Below are positions 10,678-20,677 of a stretch of DNA of 64,000 bases, piece by piece. Position 1 is the stretch's first letter. Every line of letters starts with the position of its first letter. The stretch lies in contig JABBOH010000024.1 of assembly GCA_019351895.1 (NCBI GenBank), positions 1 to 64,000 of the forward strand, in the 5' to 3' direction. Made by a program: the position numbers and the translations under genes. The notes beneath the pieces were generated by a model. It did no database searches, was not told the DNA's origin, and saw only the letters and a program-made list of their open reading frames with translations. Source of the stretch: Pseudomonadota bacterium (GTDB lineage Bacteria > Pseudomonadota > Alphaproteobacteria > Acetobacterales > Acetobacteraceae).

Positions 10678-12594
10678 ATGACCAATTTCATAACGATATC
10701 CGGCCAGACTGTCAGCGGGCTTGCCATCGGGGCGGGAACCGCGCTCAGAATCGGCGCCGGGGGCACCGCGATCAATACGATCGTCAGAGACGGCGCGTCG
10801 GAACTCGTCGTGTCGGGGGGCGTCACCATCTCCTCGACGATCCGCGCCGGCGGTTTCGAGCTTGTCTCGTCCGGTGGGACGGCGGCCGAGACCGGCGTGA
10901 AGGATGGCGGCCGCCTCGAGATCAGCTCCGGCGGATTGGCCGGCAGCGCCATGGTCAACGCCGGCGGCACGATGATCGTCTCCGCGGGCGGTATCGCGAC
11001 GGGAACCACCTCGGGCGCCGCCGCCGTCGTCATGGTCACCAGCGTCGTCCAATCCGGACAGGTCGCGAACGGCCTCGTCATCGGCAGCAACACCATTCTC
11101 GACGTGGCATCCGGCGGCCTCGCCATCTCCACCACCGTCGTCGACGGCGGCATCGAGACGGTCCTCTCGGGCGGGTCGGCGACGAGCACCAGCGTGAGCG
11201 GCGCCGGCGTCATGAACGTCTCCTCCGGCGGCACGGTGTCCGGGACCGTCGTCAGCAGCGGCGGCGCCTTCACCCTCCTCTCCGGCGCATCGATGGCGGG
11301 AACCGTCGTCAGCAGCGGGGCCAACGCCGCAATCACGCTCGTCGTGCGCTCCGGCGTCACCTCAAGCGGCATCGTGGCGAATTCCGTGACCTCGGTCTTC
11401 GTGTTGTCGGGCGGGACGGCGACCGGCATGACGGTGCAGAGCGGCGGCACGGTGCTGGTCGCCGCGGGCGGCAGCGAAATCAACACGGTCGTGGCGGCGG
11501 GGGGCTTCGACGCCATATCCGGCCTCTCCGTGAACCCCGTCGTTCTCGGCAGCCTGGACGTGCGCGGCGGCATCGTCAGCGGCGCGATCATCGCGGGCGG
11601 CGGACGCGTCACCGTCGAGTCCTCCCTGCTCGGGGCGAGCGTCGTCAGCGACACCACCATCAACGGCTCGGGCTCGCTGCAGATCGCCGATGGCAGCGAG
11701 GCGAAGGGCATGATCGTCTTCGGCGGCCAGGGCAGCATTGTCGTTGAGAGCACCACCATGCCCTTCGCGGTGCTGAGCGGCTTCGGCATCGACGGCAGCA
11801 TCGACCTGAAGGCGATCCCCTATGCCAGCGGCGGCACGGCGAGCTTTGGGGATGGCAGTCTGGTCATCAGCGAGAACAATCAGAGGGAGGTGCTGCAGTT
11901 CGTGGGCAGCGACCCCAACGGTACCTTGGTGCTGACCCCCGACCAGGGCAGCGGCACGCTCGTCACGCTCGTCGATCTACCGTGCTTCGCCGCGGGTAGC
12001 CTGATCGCCACCGATCGCGGACCCGTGGCCGTCGAGCATCTCGTGGTCGGGCACTATGTTCTGACGGCCAGCGGCGCGGCGGAGCCGATCATCTGGGTCG
12101 GGCACCGCCGCCTCGACTGCCGGCGGCACCCGGACCCCGCGCGCATCCGGCCCGTGCGCATCCGCGCCCACGCCTTCGGACCCGGGTTGCCGGGGCGCGA
12201 CCTCTATCTCTCGCCCGACCACGCGATCTTTGCGGAAGGTGTGCTCATTCCGGTGAAGCACCTGATGAACGGCGGCGCCATCTCGCAGGTCGAGGCGGAG
12301 CAGGTCAGCTACCATCATGTCGAGCTGCGGCGGCATGCGGTGATCCTGGCGGAGAACCTGCCGGTCGAGAGTTACCTCGACACCGGGGACAGGCGTGCCT
12401 TTTCGGAGCTTGGCGACGCGATGACGTTGCATCCGGCTTTTGGATCGGAGCGCGCCGATATAGCCCTGCTGATCGAGGCACTCGGCTGCGCGCCGCTCCG
12501 CGTCACCGGGCCGGAGGTCGATCGGGTGCGCGCCGTGCTGGCCGATACGGTGTTGGCGCCGACGGCCATGCGCGACGATGCGCCGCGATTTTGA
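10678..12594 (+). CDS. AIDA-type repeat surface-like protein with C-terminal Hint domain
   Basis: Repeated [VL]SSGG-type units (about aa 1-330), then PCFAAGSLIATDRGPVAVEHLVVGH and LSPDHAIF, typical of Hint_2-type domains; Cys codon at 11983-11985. Confidence 0.85.
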   Translation: MTNFITISGQTVSGLAIGAGTALRIGAGGTAINTIVRDGASELVVSGGVTISSTIRAGGFELVSSGGTAAETGVKDGGRLEISSGGLAGSAMVNAGGTMIVSAGGIATGTTSGAAAVVMVTSVVQSGQVANGLVIGSNTILDVASGGLAISTTVVDGGIETVLSGGSATSTSVSGAGVMNVSSGGTVSGTVVSSGGAFTLLSGASMAGTVVSSGANAAITLVVRSGVTSSGIVANSVTSVFVLSGGTATGMTVQSGGTVLVAAGGSEINTVVAAGGFDAISGLSVNPVVLGSLDVRGGIVSGAIIAGGGRVTVESSLLGASVVSDTTINGSGSLQIADGSEAKGMIVFGGQGSIVVESTTMPFAVLSGFGIDGSIDLKAIPYASGGTASFGDGSLVISENNQREVLQFVGSDPNGTLVLTPDQGSGTLVTLVDLPCFAAGSLIATDRGPVAVEHLVVGHYVLTASGAAEPIIWVGHRRLDCRRHPDPARIRPVRIRAHAFGPGLPGRDLYLSPDHAIFAEGVLIPVKHLMNGGAISQVEAEQVSYHHVELRRHAVILAENLPVESYLDTGDRRAFSELGDAMTLHPAFGSERADIALLIEALGCAPLRVTGPEVDRVRAVLADTVLAPTAMRDDAPRF

Positions 12595-12712
12595 ACCCAG
12601 TCTGCGCAACGCCGCGTTTCGTGATCTGCCGCCACGGTTTCGCCCCCTTCCGGAAGTTTTGCCGCCATTGAGTTCTCGCAACCTCCGTGTCGTCACCAAA
12701 GGAGTTCCCGTC

Positions 12713-13000
12713 ATGCGCGTTCTGGCTGTTTTCGTTGCGGCAGCCTTTGTCGGTTTGGCTCTTCCCGTCGCAGCAGCTTCGGCGGCCGTACCGGGGGGCG
12801 TCGCTGTTGACGCGGCTTCGCGTCTGAACGCACCCGTCATCCAGGCGGATTGGAATGGCGGCTGGGATCACGACGAGCATCACGAATGGTATCGGCACCG
12901 GGATGACGAATGGCGCGGCCAGTGGCGGCCCGAGCGGCATAGCTATTGGCACCGGGACCGGGATGACCACGATGCTCGCCGGCGTTTCGATGCCGATTAG
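12713..13000 (+). CDS. Small secreted hypothetical protein rich in His/Asp/Arg/Trp
   Basis: ATG at 12713; signal peptide MRVLAVFVAAAFVGLALPVAAASA; C-terminus HDEHHEWYRHRDDEWRGQW...HWHRDRDDHDARRR-type low complexity. Confidence 0.65.
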   Translation: MRVLAVFVAAAFVGLALPVAAASAAVPGGVAVDAASRLNAPVIQADWNGGWDHDEHHEWYRHRDDEWRGQWRPERHSYWHRDRDDHDARRRFDAD

Positions 13001-13157
13001 AGCTAGGTGAAAATTGAAGGTTGGGGCCCACTGAAGCCTGGAGGCGCGGCGCTTCGGCCAATGCCGGAGCGCCGCTGCCACGGGCGCGGCCATTTCGGCG
13101 CCCGTCGCGCCCGGTCCGACTTGCGGACCTGACCGCCCACGCGGCACAACAGCCCCC

Positions 13158-14564
13158 ATGCACGCCCTCTCGCTCCACAACAGCCTGACCCGCCGCCAGG
13201 AAGAATTCCGGCCGCTCAACCCCGAGCGCGTCGGCCTCTATGTCTGCGGTCCCACCGTCTATGACCGCGCCCATCTCGGCAACGCCCGGCCGGTGGTGGT
13301 TTTCGACGTGCTCGCCCGGCTGCTGCGCGTGCTCCACCCCCACGTCACCTACGTCCGCAACATCACCGACATCGACGACAAGATCATCACCCGTGCCGCC
13401 GAGCGCGGTGTCTCCATCGATACCGTCACCGCCGAGACGACCGCCCAGTTCCACGCCGACATGGCGGAACTCGGCGCGCTCCCGCCGGATATCGAGCCGC
13501 GCGCGACCGACAACATTCCGCAGATGATCGAGATCATTGGGAAGCTGATCGACGGCGGCCACGCCTATGCCGCCGAGGGGCACGTGCTGTTCGCGGTCGC
13601 CACCGACCCGCATTACGGCCACCTCTCCGGCCGCTCGCCGGACGAGCTGCAGGCCGGGGCCCGCGTGGAGGTCGCACCCTACAAGCGCGACCCGGGCGAT
13701 TTCGTGCTGTGGAAGCCCGCCGCCCCCGAGCCGCCGGGCTCGGACAGCGCTTGGGAGATGCCGGGCTGGGAGAGCCCGTGGGGGCGCGGCCGCCCGGGCT
13801 GGCATATCGAGTGCTCGGCCATGTCCTGGCGCTACCTCGGCGAGGACTTCGACATCCACGGCGGCGGCGGCGACCTCATCTTCCCGCACCACGAGAACGA
13901 ATTGGCCCAGAGCTGCTGCGCCTTTCCGGGCAGCCGCTTCGCGCGCCTCTGGGTTCATAACGGCATGCTGCTCGTCAACGGCGAGAAGATGTCGAAAAGC
14001 CTCGGCAACTTCCGCACCGTGCGCGAGGTGTTGGATATCGCCCCCGGCGAGGCGATCCGCCTGCTGCTGCTGCGCAGCCATTACCGCGCGGCGGTCGATT
14101 TTACCGAGGCGGCCCTGGTGGAAGCGCGGCGCGAACTCGACCGCTTCTACCGCGCCCTCGACCGTCATGCGCCGGGCTTCGCCGAAGCGCCGGCCGAGGT
14201 GCCGGGTCCGGTGATGGCGGCGCTCTGCGACGACCTCAACACCCCGGCGGCGCTCGCAGCGATGCATGCGCTGGCCGACCGCGCCATGGCGGGCGATGCG
14301 GAGGCCGCCGCGGGGCTGCATGCGGCGGGGCGCGTCATGGGCCTGCTTCAGGCCTCGCCCGAGGCCTGGTTCCACGGCGGCGAAGACGATGCCGGCGTCG
14401 AGACGGCGATCGCCGAGCGGCTCGCGGCCCGCAAGGCGCGGGATTTCGCGCGCGCCGACGCCATTCGCGCCGAATTGCTCGCGCGCGGCATCGTGCTGGA
14501 AGACGGGCCTGCGGGCACCACGTGGCGGCGTTTCGATCCAAGATCGGCCGGGCCCGCCGCGTGA
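13158..14564 (+). CDS. cysS: Cysteinyl-tRNA synthetase
   Basis: [46 protein letters not shown]. Confidence 0.97.
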   Translation: MHALSLHNSLTRRQEEFRPLNPERVGLYVCGPTVYDRAHLGNARPVVVFDVLARLLRVLHPHVTYVRNITDIDDKIITRAAERGVSIDTVTAETTAQFHADMAELGALPPDIEPRATDNIPQMIEIIGKLIDGGHAYAAEGHVLFAVATDPHYGHLSGRSPDELQAGARVEVAPYKRDPGDFVLWKPAAPEPPGSDSAWEMPGWESPWGRGRPGWHIECSAMSWRYLGEDFDIHGGGGDLIFPHHENELAQSCCAFPGSRFARLWVHNGMLLVNGEKMSKSLGNFRTVREVLDIAPGEAIRLLLLRSHYRAAVDFTEAALVEARRELDRFYRALDRHAPGFAEAPAEVPGPVMAALCDDLNTPAALAAMHALADRAMAGDAEAAAGLHAAGRVMGLLQASPEAWFHGGEDDAGVETAIAERLAARKARDFARADAIRAELLARGIVLEDGPAGTTWRRFDPRSAGPAA

Positions 14565-15334
14565 CCGGACGCGAGGACGGCGCCGACATCGCACCCATCG
14601 GCAACAGCCCGGTGGTGATCCTGGTACGGCCGCAGCTTGCCGACAACATCGGCAGCGTGGCGCGCGCCATGGCGAATGGCGGCCTGTTCCATCTGCGGCT
14701 GGTCTCCCCGCGTGACGGCTGGCCGCAGGACCGGGCGTGGCGCATGGCATCGGGCGCCGACCGCATCCTCGACGCCGCCGAGGTCTTCGAGACGGTCGCC
14801 GAGGCGGTGGCCGACCTGCACCATGTCGCCGCCACCTGCCCGCGTCCGCGCCACATCATCAAGCCGATCCTGACAGCCCGGGGTGCGGCGGCCGAGCTGC
14901 GCGCGGTGACGGCGCGCGACCTTCGCGCGGGCATTCTGTTCGGGCCCGAACGCGCGGGGCTCGAAAACGACGACATGGCGCATGCCGACATGCTCGTCCG
15001 CTACCCGCTCAATCCCGCCTTCATGTCGCTCAACCTCGCCCAGGCGGTGATGGTCATGGCCTATGAGTGGTGGATGGCGGCGGAAGACAGCGCCGCGCGG
15101 GTACTGATGACGAACGAGACGCGGGTCGCGACCAAGGGCGAGCTCGAGAACTTCCTCGGTCATCTGGTGCGGGAACTGGATGACTGCGGGTTCCTCCGCA
15201 ACCTGCCGAAGCGGCCCGGGATGGTGCGCAACCTCCGCCACCTGTTCCAGCGCGGCGAGGTGACCGAGCAGGAGTTGCGGACACTGCACGGCGTCATCAC
15301 CGAACTGGCGCGCGGCCGGCACGGGCGAACCTAG
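14561..15334 (+). CDS. RNA 2'-O-methyltransferase, SPOUT/TrmJ-like
   Basis: VRPQLADNIGSVARAMANGG, FGPERAGLENDD, YPLNPAFMSLNLAQAVMVMAYE; GTG start overlaps the cysS stop (GTGA); an upstream start at 14522 is also possible. Confidence 0.88.
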   Translation: MTGREDGADIAPIGNSPVVILVRPQLADNIGSVARAMANGGLFHLRLVSPRDGWPQDRAWRMASGADRILDAAEVFETVAEAVADLHHVAATCPRPRHIIKPILTARGAAAELRAVTARDLRAGILFGPERAGLENDDMAHADMLVRYPLNPAFMSLNLAQAVMVMAYEWWMAAEDSAARVLMTNETRVATKGELENFLGHLVRELDDCGFLRNLPKRPGMVRNLRHLFQRGEVTEQELRTLHGVITELARGRHGRT

Positions 15335-15563
15335 CCCTTCTGCGGCCGGCGCCGTCCAGCCTTGCTTATCCGACATGATCGCGCCCGCCGGCTCATGCGT
15401 TCGCCTGAGAGATCTACCTCGTATCGGTCGGTTTCGATTTGGCATCCGATCTGATCGAATGATCACGCCATCCGATTAGGCATGTCGCGCGCGGAGGCCG
15501 CGGCTCTCACTCTGGTCCTCAAGAGTTAATCAACAGTCTGAACGCTCTTTAGAGGAACTGCCG

Positions 15564-16880
15564 ATGCCGTCGAAACGGACAAGCTCCTATCTGGCCATCG
15601 CCCTCGCCGCTGGCCTCGGCTGCGTCTTTGCGCCAGGGGCAGAAGCGGCCCAAGCGGTGAAGGCGGTCGATTTCCTGCAATCCCTCGGCGTCAACACCCA
15701 TATGAACTACACCGACGGGACCTACGCCGACTACGACAGCGTCATCGCGGATCTCAACTATCTCGGTATTCGCCGGGTGCGCGACGCGATGCCCGATCCT
15801 TATGGCGGCATCCCCTACATGAACTACATGACGGCCCTCGATGCCGCCGCCACCGCCGGCATCCGGTTCGACTTCATCACCTCGCCGCGCCTGCCTCTCA
15901 GCACCAGCCTCGATCAGATCGCGGCCGTGGAGCGCCTGCATCCCGGCGCCGTCATCGCCGTCGAAGGCCCGAACGAGACCAACAACAATCCGGTGAGCTA
16001 TCATGGCCGGCATGGCGAGGCCGCCGCCCTCGCCTATCAGCGCGACCTCTACCGGGCGATCCACGGATCGCGCGGCCTGCATCACATCGCGGTCTACTAC
16101 TACACCGGGCTCGACACCGCGACGAAGCTGACCGGGCTTGCGGACTTCGCGAACTGCCACCCCTACAGCTCCGCGGGGCAGCAGCCGGCCCGCCGCATCG
16201 CCGCCGAATTCGCCAAGCAGTTCACCATGGCGCCGCCCTACCCCAAAGTCATCACCGAGGCCGGCTACTTCGACGTGCCCTCCGCGCCCAATGGGGTAGA
16301 CAATACAACCCAGGCGAAGAACACGCTGAACCTCTACATGGATGCCTTCGCACAGGGCGCGGCCATCACCTATGTCTATCAGCTGGTCAGCGCCTATACC
16401 GACCAGGGGAGCGACACCCAGTCCGGCATGTTCAACATCGACCACTCCCCGAAGCCGGTCGCGACGGCCGTGCACAACCTCACCACCATCCTCGCCGACG
16501 ATGGCAAGGGCCCCGTCGATCCTGCCTCCCTCGACTACACCGTGGCGGCCATGCCGGTGACCGGCCATTCGCTTTTGCTGGAGAAGTCATCCGGCGTGTT
16601 CGACATCATCCTGTGGTCCGAGCCCACGGACTGGAACGACCAGACGCACCAGCCGATCGGCGTGGCGCAAACGCCGGTGACGGTCGCCATGAGCGGCATC
16701 TCCGGCAATATCGCGGTCTATGATCCCCTGACGGGCAGCAAGCCCATCGAGAACGCGCGCCACGTGAGCGAACTGACAGTGGGCTTGAGCGATCATCCCA
16801 TCATCATCGAGGTGCGGCCCACGCGCGAGCGCCTGCTGACGGCGGAGACCGGCACTCCGGGCGACGGCAACCTCAACTGA
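15564..16880 (+). CDS. Secreted glycoside hydrolase-like (clan GH-A-like) protein
   Basis: Signal peptide; VEGPNE and VITEAGY motifs resembling acid/base and nucleophile strands of a TIM-barrel hydrolase. Confidence 0.65.
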   Translation: MPSKRTSSYLAIALAAGLGCVFAPGAEAAQAVKAVDFLQSLGVNTHMNYTDGTYADYDSVIADLNYLGIRRVRDAMPDPYGGIPYMNYMTALDAAATAGIRFDFITSPRLPLSTSLDQIAAVERLHPGAVIAVEGPNETNNNPVSYHGRHGEAAALAYQRDLYRAIHGSRGLHHIAVYYYTGLDTATKLTGLADFANCHPYSSAGQQPARRIAAEFAKQFTMAPPYPKVITEAGYFDVPSAPNGVDNTTQAKNTLNLYMDAFAQGAAITYVYQLVSAYTDQGSDTQSGMFNIDHSPKPVATAVHNLTTILADDGKGPVDPASLDYTVAAMPVTGHSLLLEKSSGVFDIILWSEPTDWNDQTHQPIGVAQTPVTVAMSGISGNIAVYDPLTGSKPIENARHVSELTVGLSDHPIIIEVRPTRERLLTAETGTPGDGNLN

Positions 16881-16895
16881 ACGCATGAGAAGGCG

Positions 16896-16918
16896 GTCCC
16901 CGGCCTCGCGCCGGGGAT
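16896..16918. terminator. Hairpin between convergent genes
   Basis: TCCCCGGC-ctcgc-GCCGGGGA; no U-tract. Confidence 0.45.
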
Positions 16919-16922
16919 CGCG

Positions 16923-18422
16923 TCAATACGCCTCGCCGCGCACCAAGGCCGTCGCCGTCATCGCCAGCACCCGGAGGTCGAACCACAGGGACCAATGCGC
17001 GATGTAGTGCAGGTCGTGCTCCACCCGGCGGCGCAGCTTCTCGACCGTATCGGTCTCGCCGCGCCAGCCGTTGACCTGCGCCCAGCCGGTCATGCCGGGC
17101 TTCACCCGATGCCGCGCCTCGTAATGCGCCGCCGCCGTCTCGAACGGCAGTCCGGCGGCCTCGGTGCCAAGCGCATGCGGACGGGGACCCACGAGCGACA
17201 TGCGGCCCGCGACGACATCGATCAGCTGGGGCAGTTCGTCGAGGCTCGTGCGCCGCAGCCACCCGCCCAGCCGCGTCAGGCGCGGATCGCCGCGCACCGC
17301 CTGCAGGCGTCCCTGCGCGTCCCCCTGGCACTGTCGCATAGTGCGGAATTTCCGCACGCGGATCACCCGGTTGTTGAAGCCGAGGCGCGGCTGCACGAAC
17401 AGCACCGGTCCCGGGCTGTCGCAGCGGATCGCAAGCGCCACCAACAGCATGACGGGGGCCGCGAGACACAGCAGCGGCACGCCGAGCGCCAGATCCTCCG
17501 CCCGTTTCGCGGCCGCCGCAAAACCCGAGATCGGCTTGTCGCTGAGGTGCAGGAACGGCAGCCCGCCGATCGCGGAAACCCGCGCATCCGGGCGGTAGAA
17601 CCGCGCCGTGTCGGGTGCGAGCCGGATATCCACGGCCATGCCGGACATCCGCCGCAGGATGCCGCCGATCCGGCGCGAGGCGGCTTCCGGCAGCGCGATG
17701 ATGACGAGATCGGCCTCGCCCGCCTGGATGAGGTCGCGGGCCGCGCGAAGGCCGCCCAGCACCGGCCAACGTGCCACGCCCGGCGCCATACCGGGCGCCA
17801 TGCCGCCACCCGCGCCGATGCCCACGCCGACGAAGCCGACGATCCGCAGCGCCTCGTTATCCGCGAGATAGATGGCGAGCCGGGCCGCGCTCTCGCCGTT
17901 GCCGAACAGGATGGCGCGCCTCCCGGCCTGCAGCGGTGCCGCGCGAACAAGCGTCGCCTCGGCCGCGTGCCGGGTGAGCAGCAGCACCACGGGTGCGGCC
18001 AGCGCCCAGGCGAAGAGCCAGTTGCGGTTGGCGAGGATCGCGTCCGGCGCGGCGGCACCCGCCACCGGCTCCTGCCAAAGCCCCGTGCTCCCCTCCCACA
18101 GCAGCAGTGCCAGCAGCATGAGCGCGAAGGCGTGCAGGATGGGGATTGCCAGGGACAGCCGAGGCCTCGGCGCCCGATGCCCATAGAACCCCCGGCGATG
18201 GAGCAGGCCCGCCGCCAGCAAAGCGGTCGCGGCGATCACCAGAAGCTCCCGCGCCGTATGGCCCGCGTGAGCGGCGGGGTTCAGCCTCCGGCAGGCGAGG
18301 CCGGTCAGCAGCACCGCGGCGATGTCCCACCCCGCCAGAAGCCAGACCGGATCGGGCCTCCAGGGCCGCACCGCCTCCGCCAGATACGTCAGCGCGCCAC
18401 CACGCAGCACCTGCCCCGACAC
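16923..18422 (-). CDS. Polyprenyl glycosylphosphotransferase (initiating exopolysaccharide sugar transferase)
   Basis: N-terminal TM segments; C-terminal FVQPRLGFNNRVIRVRKFRTM...TRLGGWLRRTSLDELPQLIDVVAGRMSLVGPRP. Confidence 0.92.
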   Translation of the reverse strand: MSGQVLRGGALTYLAEAVRPWRPDPVWLLAGWDIAAVLLTGLACRRLNPAAHAGHTARELLVIAATALLAAGLLHRRGFYGHRAPRPRLSLAIPILHAFALMLLALLLWEGSTGLWQEPVAGAAAPDAILANRNWLFAWALAAPVVLLLTRHAAEATLVRAAPLQAGRRAILFGNGESAARLAIYLADNEALRIVGFVGVGIGAGGGMAPGMAPGVARWPVLGGLRAARDLIQAGEADLVIIALPEAASRRIGGILRRMSGMAVDIRLAPDTARFYRPDARVSAIGGLPFLHLSDKPISGFAAAAKRAEDLALGVPLLCLAAPVMLLVALAIRCDSPGPVLFVQPRLGFNNRVIRVRKFRTMRQCQGDAQGRLQAVRGDPRLTRLGGWLRRTSLDELPQLIDVVAGRMSLVGPRPHALGTEAAGLPFETAAAHYEARHRVKPGMTGWAQVNGWRGETDTVEKLRRRVEHDLHYIAHWSLWFDLRVLAMTATALVRGEAY

Positions 18423-18508
18423 GACGCGCCCCCTGCTTTCCGATCCCTCTCCGGTGTATTTTTATTTCGTTAACGAATCAAGCGTAAACGTGCCGCTGCC
18501 GGGGCTTT

Positions 18509-19852
18509 CTACTCGCCGGTCTCGCCGAAGACCCGCGTGTAGAGCGCGTCGAGCGAGCGCAGATGAGCGCGGGACTCCATCGCCGCGTCCAGGACCGCCG
18601 GCGCCACCCGGCCCGCGATCTCGGGATCGGCGTCGAGGTTCTCGCGGAAGCTGCGCCCCCCGGGCGTGCCGAGCTTCGTCCAGGTCTCCATCGCGTTGCG
18701 CTGCACGATCCGGTAGGCGTCCTCCCGCAATATCCCGGCGCGCGCCAAGGCTAGCAGCACCTCGCCGCTATGCACGACGCCACCGAGGCTTTCGAGGTTC
18801 GCCGCCATCCGCTCGGGATAGACCAGCAGCTTCTCCATCATGCCCGCGAGCCGCATGAGCGCGAAATCGAGTGCGAGGCTCGCATCCGGCGCGAAGACCC
18901 GCTCGACCGAGGAGTGGCTGATGTCGCGCTCATGCCACAGCGCGACGTTCTCCAGCGCCGGGACCACGGCGGCGCGCACGATGCGGGCGAGGCCGGTGAG
19001 GTTCTCGCTCAGCACCGGGTTGCGCTTGTGGGGCATCGCGGAGGACCCCTTCTGCCCGGCGTGGAAGAACTCCTCGGCCTCCCGCACCTCCGAGCGCTGC
19101 AGGTGCCGCACCTCGGTCGCCAGCCGCTCGACCCCGCTCGCGACCACGCCGAGCGCCGCGAACCACGCCGCATGGCGGTCGCGCGGGATCACCTGGGTCG
19201 ACACCGGTTCCGCCGCGAGGCCGAGCTTCTCCGCCACGTAATCCTCCACCCGCGTATCGAGATGGGCGTAGGTGCCGACCGCCCCCGAGATGGCGCAGGT
19301 CGCGATCTCGGCCCGCGCTGCGACCAGCCGCGCCCGGTTGCGGGCGAATTCGGCGTAGTGGCCGGCGATCTTCAGGCCGAAGCTGGTGGGCTCGGCATGG
19401 ATGCCGTGGCTGCGCCCGATGGTCAGCGTGTGCTTGTGGGCGAAGGCCTGTTTCTTCAGGGCCGCCAGCACGGCGTCGACATCCGCGATCAGCAGGTCGG
19501 TCGCCTGGGTCATCTGCACCGCGAGGCAGGTGTCGAGCACGTCCGAACTCGTCATGCCGAGATGGACGAAGCGGCTGTCGGGGCCGATCCCCTCGGCGAG
19601 CCAGGTGAGGAAGGCGATCACGTCGTGGCGCGTCTCCCGCTCGATCGCGTCGATGCGCTCGACATCGGCGGGGCCCATGGCAGCCAGCATGGGCGCGCCG
19701 CGCTCACGGATGGTTCGGGCAGCCTCGGCGGGGATTTCGCCGACGAGCGCCATGCCTTCGGCGGCCAGGGCCTCGATCTCGAACCAGATGCGGTAGCGGT
19801 TCTCGGGCGCCCAGATGGCGGCCATTTCGGGGCGCGTGTAGCGAGGAACCAT
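18509..19852 (-). CDS. purB: Adenylosuccinate lyase
   Basis: MVPRYTRPEMAAIW; signature GSSAMPHKRNPVLSE. Confidence 0.95.
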   Translation of the reverse strand: MVPRYTRPEMAAIWAPENRYRIWFEIEALAAEGMALVGEIPAEAARTIRERGAPMLAAMGPADVERIDAIERETRHDVIAFLTWLAEGIGPDSRFVHLGMTSSDVLDTCLAVQMTQATDLLIADVDAVLAALKKQAFAHKHTLTIGRSHGIHAEPTSFGLKIAGHYAEFARNRARLVAARAEIATCAISGAVGTYAHLDTRVEDYVAEKLGLAAEPVSTQVIPRDRHAAWFAALGVVASGVERLATEVRHLQRSEVREAEEFFHAGQKGSSAMPHKRNPVLSENLTGLARIVRAAVVPALENVALWHERDISHSSVERVFAPDASLALDFALMRLAGMMEKLLVYPERMAANLESLGGVVHSGEVLLALARAGILREDAYRIVQRNAMETWTKLGTPGGRSFRENLDADPEIAGRVAPAVLDAAMESRAHLRSLDALYTRVFGETGE

Positions 19853-19955
19853 GTGACGTCTCCGGGGAAAAGCGCGGGTGGGCGGGCCGTACCCCCTGCT
19901 GCGGCGGTTGACAAGCATGGTTGACAAGCGGGGCGCTCTCTCCCGAAGAGAACGA

Positions 19956-20585
19956 ATGATCGAAGCGCAACTTCTGTCCCAGCTTGCGGCTCTTGCTCAG
20001 GTCATGGTCATCGACCTTGTCCTGGCCGGGGACAACGCGGTCGTCATTGGCATGGCGGTGGCGGGGCTGCCGGCGGCCCAGAAGCGGCGGGCGGTGCTGA
20101 TCGGCGTGGGTTTCGCGGTCGTGGTGCGCGTGGCGATGGCCTTCGTCGCCTTGCGGCTGCTGGCGATCGTGGGGCTGACGCTCGCGGGCGGTCTGCTGCT
20201 GCTGTGGGTCTGCTGGAAGATGTACCGGGAGCTGCGGCGGCGGCCGAAGGATGGCGAGGCGGGCGCGCCGGCGCTCGCCAAGACCCCGCTGCAGGCGGCG
20301 ATCCAGATCGCGGTCGCCGACATCTCGATGAGCCTCGACAACGTGCTGGCGGTGGCGGGTGCGGCGCACGACCACCCCTATATCCTGGCGCTGGGGCTAT
20401 TGTTGTCGGTGGCGCTGATGGGGGTGGCTGCGAGCCTCATCGCGACGCAGTTGGAGAAGCGGCGCTGGATCGCCTGGATCGGCCTCGGCGTGGTGTTGTT
20501 CGTGTCGCTGCGGATGATCCACGAGGGCGCGCACAAGGTGCTCGACCATTACGGGATCAACCTGTGGCAGATGGTTGCGGGGTAG
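19956..20585 (+). CDS. TerC/YjbE-family integral membrane protein
   Basis: VMVIDLVLAGDNAVVIGMA and ISMSLDNVLAVAGAA paired acidic motifs. Confidence 0.88.
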   Translation: MIEAQLLSQLAALAQVMVIDLVLAGDNAVVIGMAVAGLPAAQKRRAVLIGVGFAVVVRVAMAFVALRLLAIVGLTLAGGLLLLWVCWKMYRELRRRPKDGEAGAPALAKTPLQAAIQIAVADISMSLDNVLAVAGAAHDHPYILALGLLLSVALMGVAASLIATQLEKRRWIAWIGLGVVLFVSLRMIHEGAHKVLDHYGINLWQMVAG

Positions 20586-20677
20586 CGGTCGATAAGGCGT
20601 GACGCACTCAACTTCGAATGGTGCGATCAGCGACCATCCGTAATGTAAGTTAAAATTCTGCAGCTGGCTGAGGCTTT

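Noticed and set aside
10700-11500. Repetitive DNA considered as CRISPR or satellite array
   Set aside because: Irregular coding repeats of an AIDA-like protein; no constant repeat/spacer structure and no cas genes.
11983-12594. Intein interpretation of the Hint domain
   Set aside because: No C-terminal splice junction (HN followed by Cys/Ser/Thr) or C-extein is evident; better explained as a Hint_2-type terminal domain.
12837-14750. 637-aa minus-strand ORF
   Set aside because: Antisense to cysS; shadow ORF.
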